A stretch of 64,000 nt of DNA from Streptomyces sp. NBC_00568 (GTDB lineage Bacteria > Actinomycetota > Actinomycetes > Streptomycetales > Streptomycetaceae). The DNA lies in the NCBI RefSeq assembly GCF_026341855.1, contig NZ_JAPENW010000001.1, positions 1,860,001 through 1,924,000 on the forward strand, read 5' to 3'. The notes beneath the pieces are model-generated. The model ran no database searches. It worked only from the letters and a program-made list of their open reading frames with translations, and was not told where the DNA came from. The position numbers and the translations under genes are program-made. Every line of letters begins with the position of its first letter. The first letter of the stretch is position 1. Shown here one piece after another: positions 1-8,649 of the stretch.

Positions 1-57
1 AGGTACGCAACCGGCCAGTAGGCGGCGCCGGCCCAGGGGGCGCACGCCGTCGAACAC
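1..57 (-). CDS. possible 5' end of an unknown gene running off the left edge
   Basis: From a GTG at 57 the minus-strand frame stays open to base 1 (19 codons) and nearly every codon ends in G or C, as in real Streptomyces genes. GGGGAG lies 11 nt upstream, a rather long spacing. The peptide starts VFDGVRPLGRRRLLAG, which could be the basic start of a signal peptide. There is too little sequence to name a product, and the frame may be chance. Confidence 0.22.
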   Translation of the reverse strand, partial: MFDGVRPLGRRRLLAGCVP

Positions 58-400
58 GCCGCCCACCGCTCCCCGCGCGCTCTCGAACAGGGCGAAGTCG
101 TTTCTCGGCCCGCCACTTGAGAAAGGCCAGATTCCAACCGGGCACCCGGGCGGTCCCGTTGAGGCACGGACCCCCGTGCCGCGCCTCAACGCCCGGACCG
201 TGCCCGCCGGCTCGCAGCGCGCCCCCGGGCCCGGACCGGGCCAGGCGAGCGGAACAGGCCACCGGGTCGGACCACCGGGCGGGCCACCCGTTCGGGCCAC
301 CGGGGGCACCGGGAGGGACGGACGGCGGTCCGACCCGGGACCGCCGGGCAGGGCGCCCGCCCGGAGCCCGGCCGCTACGTCCCCCGAAGGTGACGTGCGG
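58..400. other. intergenic stretch without a recognisable gene
   Basis: No frame here has both a plausible start and good codon use. The one structure seen is an imperfect hairpin: arm 158-169 (GTTGAGGCACGG) pairs with 174-180 plus 184-190, with a 3-nt bulge. The right part (270-330) is rich in short GGGCCACC/CACCGGG repeats, which is ordinary for this base composition. Confidence 0.4.
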
Positions 401-1153
401 TCACTTCACCGGCAGGTGGTAGGCGATCCGGTACCGGTCCGCCGGGACCACCACGTCCGCCGTCTCCACCGGACGGCCCGAGGCGTAGAAGGTCCGCTGG
501 ATGACGACGACCACGTGCCCGGGTACGCCGCCCAGCGCGAGGAGTTCCTCGGCGAGGCCGGGGCGCGCGCCGACCTCCTCGGTGACGTTGTCCACGATCA
601 CGTCGATGGCCGCCATGCGCTCGACGACACCCATGCCGCCGAGCGGGCCCTCCTCGGGGAGCATGACCGGCGTGCGCCCGGTGACGGCGAGCGGCTCCCA
701 GGACGTGGAGAGCATCATCGCCTCGCCGCCGTCCCGGAAGACGTAGTTCGTGCACATCACGCGGTCGCCCGGCTGGATGGCCAGCCGCTCGGCGATCGCA
801 CCGCTCGCCTCGACCTGCCGGCTGTGGGACTCCCAGGTGCCGCGCACGGCGAGGTCGGCCTGCTCCTGCCGGAAGGGGGTGGCGCCGCTGTCCGGCCGGT
901 ATCCGGAGCGGGCCACGCGGCGCGGCACCGGCCTCTCCCGCACATAGGTGCCCGAACCGGAGCGGCCCTCGACCAGGCCCTCGGCCATCAGCACCTTGCG
1001 CGCCTCCAGGGCGACCGTGTCGGAGACCCCGTACTCCTCGCGGATTCTGGCCTGCGAGGGGAGGCGGGTGTGCGGTGGCAGCGAGCCGTCGACGATCTTC
1101 TTGCGGAGATCACCCGCGACACGCAAGTACGCCGGCTGCTCACCGAAAGTCAC
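401..1153 (-). CDS. GntR-family (HutC/UTRA) transcriptional regulator
   Basis: The 250-aa protein has an N-terminal winged helix (about residues 5-75, including KIVDGSLPPHTRLPSQ and the GSGTYVRER wing), then a UTRA ligand-binding domain to the C-terminus. HutC-type GntR proteins are cytoplasmic repressors released by a small ligand. The N-terminus resembles KorSA of the integrative element pSAM2, from memory. I chose GTG at 1153 because GGAG lies 7 nt upstream and the protein then starts directly before the helix-turn-helix; an in-frame ATG at 1213 would add 20 residues with no domain. A TGTACA palindrome lies just upstream at about 1173-1178 and may be an autoregulatory operator. The ligand is unknown. 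Confidence 0.85.
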   Translation of the reverse strand: MTFGEQPAYLRVAGDLRKKIVDGSLPPHTRLPSQARIREEYGVSDTVALEARKVLMAEGLVEGRSGSGTYVRERPVPRRVARSGYRPDSGATPFRQEQADLAVRGTWESHSRQVEASGAIAERLAIQPGDRVMCTNYVFRDGGEAMMLSTSWEPLAVTGRTPVMLPEEGPLGGMGVVERMAAIDVIVDNVTEEVGARPGLAEELLALGGVPGHVVVVIQRTFYASGRPVETADVVVPADRYRIAYHLPVK

Positions 1154-1301
1154 TTGGCCGCTCCCATCAGGTTGTACAGACAGCAACAGCGTGGCAACCG
1201 TGGGTTGTGCCATGCAAGCAAAGGCCAGAGAATCACTCGATGTGATGACGTGAGCCCCCTGAGGGCTTTACGCAGGCACTTTCTCCCCGCTATGGCCGCC
1301 G

Positions 1302-2570
1302 TCACACCTCGATTCCGGCACCGCCTTCACCACCGCCACCACTGGTGTCGCCCTCGTCGTACTTCGGCGGAGTGGTGGCGAGCCCCAGAGCTTTGCGGGT
1401 GGTGACCGTCTTCCTGGGGTCGATGAGCTTCGCGGCCTTCTCGTAGTGCGCGTAGAACGCGTCCGCGTCCCGCGCGTCCGAGGCCTTCGCCCACTCCTTC
1501 GCCGAGAGAGTCATGTCCTTGACCAGGGCGGCGACCGGTCCACGCGCGGCCGGCGCGAACGTGCGGACGGGCAGCCCGTCCGCCTGCCACGCCACAATCT
1601 CCGAGACACTGGCCGCCCATTTCTTGTAGCCGGGCAGATCGTCCTCGACGGACTCCGCCTCGGGCGCCCCGGCCAGCACGTTGTTGATGGCCCGCGCCGA
1701 GCTCAGATAGGAGTACTGGTCGGGGTCCAGCGTCAGCTGGTCGTTGCGCAGGGAGCCCGTCAGGCTGCCCCTCTCGTCGGTGTTCCCGAACAGACAGCTG
1801 ACCTCGCGATCGCCACGGCGCCAGCTCTGCGACGTCGGCGTGAAGGAGTACACGTCGACGTTGTCCGGGACGGCCCAGGAGTCCATCGCGTAGCCGCTCT
1901 GTTCCCGGTAACACCGCCGGTCGGCCTCATCGGCGAGCACACTGTCCCCCGGGTAGTCGCCGTCGCCCATCGCGAATTCCGCGAACACCTCGGCTTCATG
2001 CTCGCCCGAGCACGGCACCTTGTCGACATCGAACGCCAGGCCCCTCAGGGAGCCGTTGAGCGAGTCGAAGCACTCGCCCACCTCCAGTGAGAACGCGGCG
2101 CTTCCCGAGTCGTTCGCCGCGCCCTGGAAGCCGTCCCAGAAATCGCGCGCGCCACCCGTGGCGACGACGAGCGCGAGCAGCCCGATTCCGATCGACGACA
2201 TCACCATGCCGCCCACGGCCATGCCCTTGCCGCGCTCCCCGCGCTTCTTGATCTGGACGAGCGCCACGATCCCGAGCACCAGCCCGACGGCGGGCACGAA
2301 GCAGAGGATGCCGAGCACCAGCGCCGCGATCGCGAGCCCGTTGACGGGCACCGGCCGGTTGTACGGGGAGTAGCCCTGCCCCCAGGGCTGGTACGGGGGC
2401 CCGTAAGGCGACTGCTGGTGCGGGCCTCCCTGGTAGGGGCCGCGGGGATCCGGGACATGCGGATACGGAGGCGGGAAGGCGCCGGGCGTCCCCTGAGCAC
2501 CCGGTGGCGTCCCTGGCGGCGGGTACGGCCCCTCTGGCTGCTGCGGCCCGGGCGGCGGGGGTATGGCCAC
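1302..2570 (-). CDS. DUF4190 / septum-formation-like membrane protein
   Basis: The protein is 422 aa. Residues 1-70 are rich in proline, glycine, tyrosine and glutamine. A DUF4190-type hairpin of two membrane helices follows (about 75-135: GLAIAALVLGILCFVPAVGL, then a second helix), and then an extracellular Cys-containing domain of the septum-formation type (VGECFDSL, VPCSGEHEAEVFAEF). Such proteins are common in actinobacteria and little studied; a role in envelope or division biology is family-level inference. The start is GTG at 2570 with AAGGGAAC just upstream. The C-terminus ends in a Gly-rich tail. It lies downstream of a tandem-repeat intergenic region and is probably transcribed alone. 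Confidence 0.75.
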   Translation of the reverse strand: MAIPPPPGPQQPEGPYPPPGTPPGAQGTPGAFPPPYPHVPDPRGPYQGGPHQQSPYGPPYQPWGQGYSPYNRPVPVNGLAIAALVLGILCFVPAVGLVLGIVALVQIKKRGERGKGMAVGGMVMSSIGIGLLALVVATGGARDFWDGFQGAANDSGSAAFSLEVGECFDSLNGSLRGLAFDVDKVPCSGEHEAEVFAEFAMGDGDYPGDSVLADEADRRCYREQSGYAMDSWAVPDNVDVYSFTPTSQSWRRGDREVSCLFGNTDERGSLTGSLRNDQLTLDPDQYSYLSSARAINNVLAGAPEAESVEDDLPGYKKWAASVSEIVAWQADGLPVRTFAPAARGPVAALVKDMTLSAKEWAKASDARDADAFYAHYEKAAKLIDPRKTVTTRKALGLATTPPKYDEGDTSGGGGEGGAGIEV

Positions 2571-2741
2571 GAGTTCCCTTGCTCCTCATCCACGCGCGGT
2601 GGAACCTGCGTACGACTGCCGGATGGCTGCGCGCATCGTAAGCGCGGCACGACCTGGGGCGTAACGGAGGTGCCCCGGGCTGTCGGGGCGCCGGACGGAC
2701 GGACCACCCGACGACGGGCCGCCGGACGGCGAAGAGCATCG

Positions 2742-2961
2742 GAACGACGGGCGCAGGCGGGCGGGGCGGATGCCGGTCGGTGCCGGGACAGCGGACGCCG
2801 TGCGCCGAGCGGACTCCGATCGGTGCCGGGACGACGGGCGCAGGTGGGCGGGGCGGACTCCGATCGGTGCCGGAAGAGCACAGGCGCCGGTGCGCCAGGC
2901 GGACGCCGGCCGGTGCCGGGACGGCAGGCGCCGGTGCGTGCCGGGGCCGTGAAGAGTGCCG
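2742..2961. repeat. imperfect tandem repeat, five units of about 44 bp
   Basis: Five consecutive units begin at 2742, 2786, 2829, 2873 and 2919, with lengths 44, 43, 44, 46 and 43 bp. Each runs from G(G/A)A(C/G)(G/A) to a shared end, usually CGGTGCCG, with inner GGCGC and GGGCGGA(C/T) blocks. Units 1 and 3 are nearly identical. Unit length is not a multiple of three and no frame across it looks coding, so it is probably non-coding. Confidence 0.8.
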
Positions 2962-3030
2962 GGGCGGCAGGCAGGAAAGGGCGGCCGCCGCCTGGACGCC
3001 ACCGCCGTAACACGCCTGCCGCCGCCCGGC

Positions 3031-3072
3031 AGTGACGCTCCGTCACTCCGGCCTCGCGTCTAACCTGGGCCT
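3031..3072 (+). promoter_or_regulatory. leaderless promoter with adjacent inverted repeat
   Basis: TAACCT at 3061-3066 is a good -10 element only 6 nt before the ATG at 3073, so the mRNA is probably leaderless. No clear ribosome-binding site precedes the ATG. A perfect inverted repeat AGTGACG-CTC-CGTCACT (3031-3047) overlaps the -35 area and could be an operator; its regulator is unknown. Confidence 0.4.
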
Positions 3073-4179
3073 ATGACTCCACTGCCGGACTGCTTCTGCC
3101 CGACGGACGGCACCCGTGTCCCGGCCGGCTCGCTCGCCTGGTGCTGCCCGGTCTGCCGCGGCCCGCTCGATCTCGACTTCGCGCCGACCCCGGCTCCTCT
3201 CACCTCCCTCGCCGGGCGGGTGAACTCGCTGTGGCGGTACGCGGAATGCCTGCCGCTGGCCGCGCCCACGGTCAGCCTCGGCGAGGGCCGCACCCCGCTG
3301 GTCCCCCTCCGCGAGGGCGTCTCCGCGAAGCTCGACTACCTGATGCCGACGCTGTCGTTCAAGGACCGCGGAGCCGTGCTGCTGGCCGAGCTGGCACTGC
3401 GGCTCCGGCCCCGGCAGGTGCTGGCGGACAGCAGCGGCAACGCGGGCACGGCCATCGCTGCGTACTGCGCGCGGGCGGGACTGCCCTGCACGGTGTACGT
3501 CCCCGAGGGCACCTCCGCGAAGAAGCTGGAGCAGATCGAGGCGCACGGGGCGCGGCTGCGGGTGGTCGAGGGCGACCGCGAGGCGACGGCGACCGCGGCC
3601 CGCGAGGCGGCCGACGAGGAGGGGGTCTTCTACGCCTCGCACGTCTTCAACCCGTACTTCCTGCACGGCACGAAGACGTACGTCCACGAACTCTGGGAGG
3701 ACCTCGGCGGACGTCTGCCGGACGTCATCGTGGTGCCGGTCGGCAACGGCACGCTGCTCCTCGGCGCCGCGCTCGCGGTGGCCGAACTGCACGCGGCCGG
3801 GCTGATCGACCGCAGGCCCGCCCTCTACGCCGTCCAGTCCGCCGCGGTCGCCCCGCTGGCCCACGCCTGGTCCGAGGGCGCCGACGAACTCGTCGGCGTC
3901 ACCCCCATGGCGCCCACGTTCGCCGAGGGCATCGCGATCCCGAACCCGCCGCGGGCCCGCCAGATCCTGCGCGCGGTGCGCGCCTCCGGGGGCGCGTTCC
4001 TGACGGTGACGGAGGACCAGATCCGGCACGCGCAGACGGATCTGGCGGGACGCGGGCTGTACGTGGAGTCCACCGGGGTGGCCTGCTGGGCGGCGGTCCG
4101 TGAGGGCGCCCTCGGACAGCGGGAGGCCGTGGTGCCGCTGTGCGGGGCGGGCTTGAAAACGGGGATGGCCCAGGACTGA
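3073..4179 (+). CDS. threonine-synthase-like PLP-dependent enzyme
   Basis: This 368-aa cytoplasmic fold-type II PLP enzyme has the SFKDRG motif around K97, the expected Schiff-base lysine, and the SSGNAGTA phosphate-anchoring loop at about 120-127. The N-terminus has a Cys cluster (C7, C9, C24, C25, C28) that looks like the short zinc-ribbon start found in many threonine synthases. Threonine synthase makes threonine from O-phosphohomoserine. However, this gene is alone, not with hom or thrB, so it may act on a different amino acid. It converges on a MarR gene, and its start appears leaderless. Confidence 0.75.
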   Translation: MTPLPDCFCPTDGTRVPAGSLAWCCPVCRGPLDLDFAPTPAPLTSLAGRVNSLWRYAECLPLAAPTVSLGEGRTPLVPLREGVSAKLDYLMPTLSFKDRGAVLLAELALRLRPRQVLADSSGNAGTAIAAYCARAGLPCTVYVPEGTSAKKLEQIEAHGARLRVVEGDREATATAAREAADEEGVFYASHVFNPYFLHGTKTYVHELWEDLGGRLPDVIVVPVGNGTLLLGAALAVAELHAAGLIDRRPALYAVQSAAVAPLAHAWSEGADELVGVTPMAPTFAEGIAIPNPPRARQILRAVRASGGAFLTVTEDQIRHAQTDLAGRGLYVESTGVACWAAVREGALGQREAVVPLCGAGLKTGMAQD

Positions 4180-4224
4180 CCTCCGCGGGACCCCCTGTGC
4201 GGGAAGCCCTGTGCGGGACCCGGG

Positions 4225-4656
4225 CTAGGGGCGTTCCCGCTCCAGCAGCGTGACGCAGCGGCCGAGCAGGGCGGCGAGCGTCTCGCGCTCCTCTGCGGTG
4301 AACTCGGCGGCCAGGGCTCGCTCGACCCGTACGGCGCGGGCGTCGGCGTCGGCGAGCGCGGCCGTGCCCTCGTCGGTGAGCCGGGTCTCCAGGACGTTCT
4401 TGTGCCAGGCGTGCGGGGTGCGCTCGATCAGGCCTCGGTCCTGGAGGTTGTTCAGGACCGTGTTCATGGTCGGCGGCGTGACCAGGCAGAGGCGGGCCAG
4501 CGCGGCGGCCGAGATGCCGGGGTTCTCGCTGAGGTGGAGCAGCGCCGCGTACTGGGCGACGGTCACGCCCGCCGGTTTGAGCACCGCGGCCTTCGTCGCG
4601 CCGAGGGCCTGCTCGGCCCGCTTGAGATGGGAGCCGAGGCGCTCGGACACGGGCAT
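4225..4656 (-). CDS. MarR-family transcriptional regulator
   Basis: The 143-aa protein has the MarR layout: a dimerisation helix, a winged helix-turn-helix at about residues 30-100 (ISAAALARLCLVTPPTMNTV as recognition region, then a wing with LETRLTDEG) and a C-terminal dimer helix. I chose the ATG at 4656 because GGAG lies 8 nt upstream; longer in-frame starts (up to 4716) lack such a site. It is divergent from the Tat-exported SMP-30-like gene. A perfect 12-bp palindrome in that gene's promoter is the likely operator, so this protein probably represses both. No ligand-sensing Cys pair of OhrR type is obvious. Confidence 0.85.
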   Translation of the reverse strand: MPVSERLGSHLKRAEQALGATKAAVLKPAGVTVAQYAALLHLSENPGISAAALARLCLVTPPTMNTVLNNLQDRGLIERTPHAWHKNVLETRLTDEGTAALADADARAVRVERALAAEFTAEERETLAALLGRCVTLLERERP

Positions 4657-4731
4657 GGACGTCATCTCCGCATGGTAGCCGCGGATCGTACGGGCGATAC
4701 GACGATGAGCCCTCACTCATCCATAAAGACA

Positions 4732-4760
4732 TTGACGAGCATTAGAGCTCTAACTTAAAT
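4732..4760 (+). promoter_or_regulatory. promoter with MarR-type palindrome in its spacer
   Basis: TTGACG (4732-4737) and TTAAAT (4755-4760) are separated by 17 bp, a good HrdB-type promoter reading right towards the SMP-30-like gene. The spacer contains the perfect palindrome TTAGAGCTCTAA (4742-4753). A repressor bound there would block RNA polymerase. The divergent MarR gene is the obvious candidate regulator (inference). Confidence 0.6.
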
Positions 4761-4781
4761 TCGCACTCAACACCCTCAGCT

Positions 4782-4819
4782 CATGCAGGGCTCGGCCCGG
4801 CATGGCTCAGCCCTGCATG
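4782..4819. repeat. 11-bp inverted repeat in the 5' leader
   Basis: CATGCAGGGCT (4782-4792) is perfectly complementary to AGCCCTGCATG (4809-4819) across a 16-nt loop. It falls just after the predicted transcription start of the SMP-30-like gene. The following bases to about 4875 are a low-complexity run of CAGCTC/CTCTGC blocks. Its function is unknown; it could form a leader hairpin. Confidence 0.55.
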
Positions 4820-4915
4820 GGCCAGCTCAACTCAGCTCAGCTCTGCTCTGCGGCCCAGCCCAGCTCTGCCCTTCCCGCTCGTCGACGTCTGAGAAGCAGA
4901 CCGAGAGGTTCCGTC

Positions 4916-5938
4916 GTGTCCCGTTCGATCCAGCGCCGCACCTTCCTGACCGCCACCGCCGCGACCGTCGCGGCCCTCGCGACGACCACCGCGGGCACAC
5001 CGACCGCGAGCGCCGCACCCCGCGTCTCCCCTCCCCATGTGCCCACTCCTCGCATCTCCACCGCCTTCGAACTCCCCGACGACCGCGCCTATCCCGAGGG
5101 CCTCGCCGCCGACCCGCGCACGGGGACGCTGTACGTGGGCTCGTACACCACCGGCGCCGTCTACCGCTCGACGCCCGGACGCCGCGTGGCCGAGACCTTC
5201 CTGCCCGCGGGCGCGGACGGCCGGAAAACCGCCAACGGACTGAAGGTCGACGGGTCCGGCCGCCTCTGGGTGACCGACTCGACGGCCGGAGTCGCCGTCT
5301 ACGACGTACGCACCCGCTCCCTGCTGGCCCGCTTCGACGTACCCGGTGACGCGCCCCGCTTCGTCAACGACCTGGCGATCGCCGCGGACGGCAGCGCGTA
5401 TCTGACGGACAGCGTGCGGGAGGTCGTCTACCGGGTGACACCGGCCCAGCGCGCCCGGGCCACGGCCCACGGCGGCCGGGCCGCCCTCACCCCCGCCTAC
5501 GACTTCGGGAGCGTCCTGGCCCCGCACCCGGCCGGCACGTACACCCTGAACGGCATCGTCGCCGGGGACCGCTGCCTGTTCACCGTCGACATGACCGGCG
5601 GCGCCCTCTACCGGGTGGACCTCACCACCGGCGCGATCCGCCATGTCGCCCTGCACGGCGGCGACTTGGTGAACGGCGACGGTCTGGAGCTGGTCGGCGA
5701 CACCTTGTGGGCCGCCCTCAACAAGACCGACACGATCACCCGCTGGCGTCTGTCGGCGGACGGCCTCACCGCCCGCCTGGAGCGCAGCCTCACCGACCCC
5801 GCGCTGCAGATCCCGACCACGCTGGTGCGCCGCGGCGGCCGCACCCTCGTCGTCCGCTCCCAGTTCGACAAGGGCGGCCCGATGGGCCCGGGCACACCCG
5901 AGACCCCGTTCACCGTGGCGTGGGTACACGGCATCTGA
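4916..5938 (+). CDS. Tat-exported SMP-30/gluconolactonase-like beta-propeller protein
   Basis: The 340-aa protein starts at GTG 4916 with GAGAGG 7 nt upstream. It begins with a twin-arginine signal peptide (QRRTFL, R7-R8, hydrophobic Ala/Thr stretch, likely cleavage after TASA near residue 33). The rest has repeated beta-propeller blades (YPEGLAADPRTGTLYVGSY, ANGLKVDGSGRLWVTDS, VNDLAIAADGSAYLTDS) typical of SMP-30/strictosidine-synthase-like proteins. These often bind a metal and hydrolyse lactones, but the substrate cannot be read from sequence. Tat export suggests folding before secretion. It is probably controlled by the divergent MarR protein. Confidence 0.8.
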   Translation: MSRSIQRRTFLTATAATVAALATTTAGTPTASAAPRVSPPHVPTPRISTAFELPDDRAYPEGLAADPRTGTLYVGSYTTGAVYRSTPGRRVAETFLPAGADGRKTANGLKVDGSGRLWVTDSTAGVAVYDVRTRSLLARFDVPGDAPRFVNDLAIAADGSAYLTDSVREVVYRVTPAQRARATAHGGRAALTPAYDFGSVLAPHPAGTYTLNGIVAGDRCLFTVDMTGGALYRVDLTTGAIRHVALHGGDLVNGDGLELVGDTLWAALNKTDTITRWRLSADGLTARLERSLTDPALQIPTTLVRRGGRTLVVRSQFDKGGPMGPGTPETPFTVAWVHGI

Positions 5939-5954
5939 ACCCCCGAACAACAGA

Positions 5955-5983
5955 AGGGGCCGGCTCCCGGAGGAGTCGGCCCC
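5955..5983. terminator. hairpin terminator, copy 1 of a 29-bp repeat
   Basis: GGGGCCGGCTCC (5956-5967) pairs with GGAGTCGGCCCC (5972-5983), with one G-T wobble on one strand. It lies between the convergent SMP-30-like gene and yoeB. All 29 bases from 5955 recur exactly at 6695-6723. Confidence 0.8.
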
Positions 5984-6038
5984 TTCCGGCCTGCGCCTCT
6001 CCCGCGCACGCCACTGATCACGCGCGACGAGGCTGCGA

Positions 6039-6293
6039 TCAGTAGTGATACCTAGCAGCGAGGATGATGATCTCCTTGTCCGTGACCAGGTAGACAAGGC
6101 GATGCTCGTCGTCGATCCGCCTCGACCACGCCCCGGGCAAGTGATACTTGAGCGGCTCAGGCTTGCCGATCCCCGTGAAGGGATCACGCTTGACGTCCTC
6201 GATGAGCCTGTTGATCCGAGCGAGCATCTTGCGGTCGTGCTTGAGCCAGGACGTGTAGTCCTCCCAGCCCTGATCCTCGAAGACAAGCCTCAC
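6039..6293 (-). CDS. yoeB: YoeB-family toxin, ribosome-dependent mRNA endonuclease
   Basis: The 84-aa protein matches the YoeB/Txe length and motif order: [18 protein letters not shown] at the N-terminus, [20 protein letters not shown] in the middle, and the C-terminal ARYHY carrying the catalytic His-Tyr pair. YoeB cleaves mRNA in the ribosomal A site. The start is GTG at 6293, overlapping the antitoxin stop by 4 nt (GTGA), so the two genes are translationally coupled. Codon use shows more A/T third positions than the neighbours, which fits a horizontally moved module. It lies between two identical terminator copies. Confidence 0.93.
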   Translation of the reverse strand: MRLVFEDQGWEDYTSWLKHDRKMLARINRLIEDVKRDPFTGIGKPEPLKYHLPGAWSRRIDDEHRLVYLVTDKEIIILAARYHY

Positions 6294-6571
6294 GCGTCAC
6301 CCTCGGCGGGGTGCGCCGCATCCGGGTCGATCAGTTCGCGCTCCGACACGTTCACGTGGCTCAGAGCGTTCTCGTACGCCTTGAGGAGTCGACGTGCGTT
6401 CGCGGGCGAACGGAGCAGGTACGACCCCTCACGCAGCGCCGCGTAGTCCTCGGCCGAGACGAGCACGGCGTTGCCATGCTTGGAGACGATCTCGATGGCC
6501 TCGTGATCGTCGTTGACCTTCTTGATCAGCGGAAAGAGAGCCTTGCGGGCTTCGCTCGCGGTGATGGACAT
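6290..6571 (-). CDS. yefM: YefM-family antitoxin
   Basis: The 93-aa protein has the Phd/YefM fold: N-terminal [20 protein letters not shown] dimerisation/DNA-binding part, the [20 protein letters not shown] core, and an acidic C-terminal tail (residues about 60-93) that would wrap the toxin. It neutralises YoeB and, with it, represses the operon. I chose the ATG at 6571 because the family begins exactly here and GAGGGAG lies upstream. The gene is first in a two-gene operon with yoeB. A palindromic operator lies 20-43 nt upstream. Confidence 0.93.
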   Translation of the reverse strand: MSITASEARKALFPLIKKVNDDHEAIEIVSKHGNAVLVSAEDYAALREGSYLLRSPANARRLLKAYENALSHVNVSERELIDPDAAHPAEGDA

Positions 6572-6590
6572 GGGTCGACTCCCTCTATCA

Positions 6591-6614
6591 AGTGGTACCA
6601 AATAACGTACCACT
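6591..6614 (-). promoter_or_regulatory. YefM-YoeB operator in the TA promoter
   Basis: AGTGGTAC (6591-6598) and GTACCACT (6607-6614) form a perfect inverted repeat with an 8-nt A/T-rich centre, just upstream of yefM. The family binds paired short palindromes around a TAC core in its own promoter. The centre could serve as the -10 region. Confidence 0.65.
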
Positions 6615-6694
6615 GACGACCCCCTCGAGCCGGGCCGCACAGGTGACCGGCCATCAGAAAGAGACGCGGCACCATTCCGGCACGGGAAACAGCG

Positions 6695-6723
6695 AGGGGC
6701 CGGCTCCCGGAGGAGTCGGCCCC
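6695..6723. terminator. hairpin terminator, copy 2 of the 29-bp repeat
   Basis: The sequence is identical over 29 bases to 5955-5983. It lies 3' of ychF (minus strand) and upstream of the yefM promoter, so it ends ychF transcription and insulates the toxin-antitoxin pair. Confidence 0.8.
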
Positions 6724-6771
6724 ATGTGACCTGTGTTTGCCAGGTCGCCCATGTGCTGTTGTTCCGTGCGC

Positions 6772-7860
<1,089 letters not shown>

Positions 7861-8057
7861 GTTGCGACTTCCCGTACGAGAGGATGGGCGAAGGGCCCTC
7901 GAAGAGTGCGGGCCGATCCACCAGTCTACGGCGTGGTCCGGCCCGTACCCGCGAGGTATCGAACGCATGGCCAAGCTCTTTCCATGGCCCCGCCTTCCGC
8001 CTGCCTCCGGCGTGTCCGAAGAGCCATTCCACACATAAAACGACCTAAGTTGGTCCA

Positions 8058-8639
8058 GTGGAGCAACACAGGACGCGTCCCCCTCAGTACAGACCGCGAC
8101 GCGGTGCACCCGTTCCGGCTCAGGGCGGGCGGGCCGCGGGCGACGGTGCGAGAAGGGGCGCCCCGGTGTCGCGGCGGCCCGCGCCCGCGGGCGGGCGGGA
8201 GACACGGCGGATGCCGAATCCCCGGCTGACCGGGCTCGGCGGCGGATTGTTCTGCGGCGCGTCGATGTTCGCGCTGGCCTGCCTCGACCAGCTGCTGTTC
8301 GAGGGATCGCCGACGGTCTACGGGGTGCTGTTCCTGCCCGTGTGCGTACTGACCGCGCTGTGGGTGCGGCCCGGCGACCTGGTGACCGCGCCCGTGGTCG
8401 TGCCGATCGCCTTCACCTTCGGGCTGCTGCCGATCGCCGACGACAGCGGCGGCGGCGTCAGTGGCAGCTTCATGGGCCTGGTCACCGCCCTCGCCCTCCA
8501 GGCGGGCTGGCTGTACGGCGGGACGCTGGCCGCGGGCCTCGTCGTGACCGCCCGCAAGGTCCGCCTGCTGAGCCGCAGGGCCGCTCGGCGGCGGGCCCAG
8601 GCGCGCGGCGACCTGCCGGCCGGCAGACAGCCCCGCTGA
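8058..8639 (+). CDS. DUF6542 small membrane protein
   Basis: The 193-aa protein has a basic, disordered first 50 residues and then a DUF6542-type core with about four hydrophobic segments (LTGLGGGLFCGASMFALACL, VYGVLFLPVCVLTALWV, a VVPIAFTFGLLPIAD segment, and GLVTALALQAGWLYGGTLAA), closing with an Arg-rich tail. Function is unknown. GTG at 8058 was used as start; an internal ATG at 8211 directly before the membrane core is a credible alternative. The gene is divergent from ychF and convergent with ppgK. Confidence 0.65.
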   Translation: MEQHRTRPPQYRPRRGAPVPAQGGRAAGDGARRGAPVSRRPAPAGGRETRRMPNPRLTGLGGGLFCGASMFALACLDQLLFEGSPTVYGVLFLPVCVLTALWVRPGDLVTAPVVVPIAFTFGLLPIADDSGGGVSGSFMGLVTALALQAGWLYGGTLAAGLVVTARKVRLLSRRAARRRAQARGDLPAGRQPR

Positions 8640-8649
8640 CCCCTCGTCC

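Larger units (their letters stand above)
2571..3072. other. 500-bp divergent intergenic region
   Basis: This stretch separates the divergent DUF4190 gene and the threonine-synthase-like gene. It has no convincing gene. It holds the 44-bp tandem repeats (2742-2961), a short inverted repeat at 3031-3047 and the probable leaderless promoter of the downstream gene. Confidence 0.5.

Noticed and set aside
176..1405. Plus-strand 409-codon frame over the GntR gene
   Set aside because: It is antisense to the GntR gene, has no family similarity and is Arg/His/Gly-rich; codon positions fit the minus strand.
2742..2961. CRISPR array
   Set aside because: Repeats are contiguous with no spacers and diverge gradually, so it is a tandem repeat.
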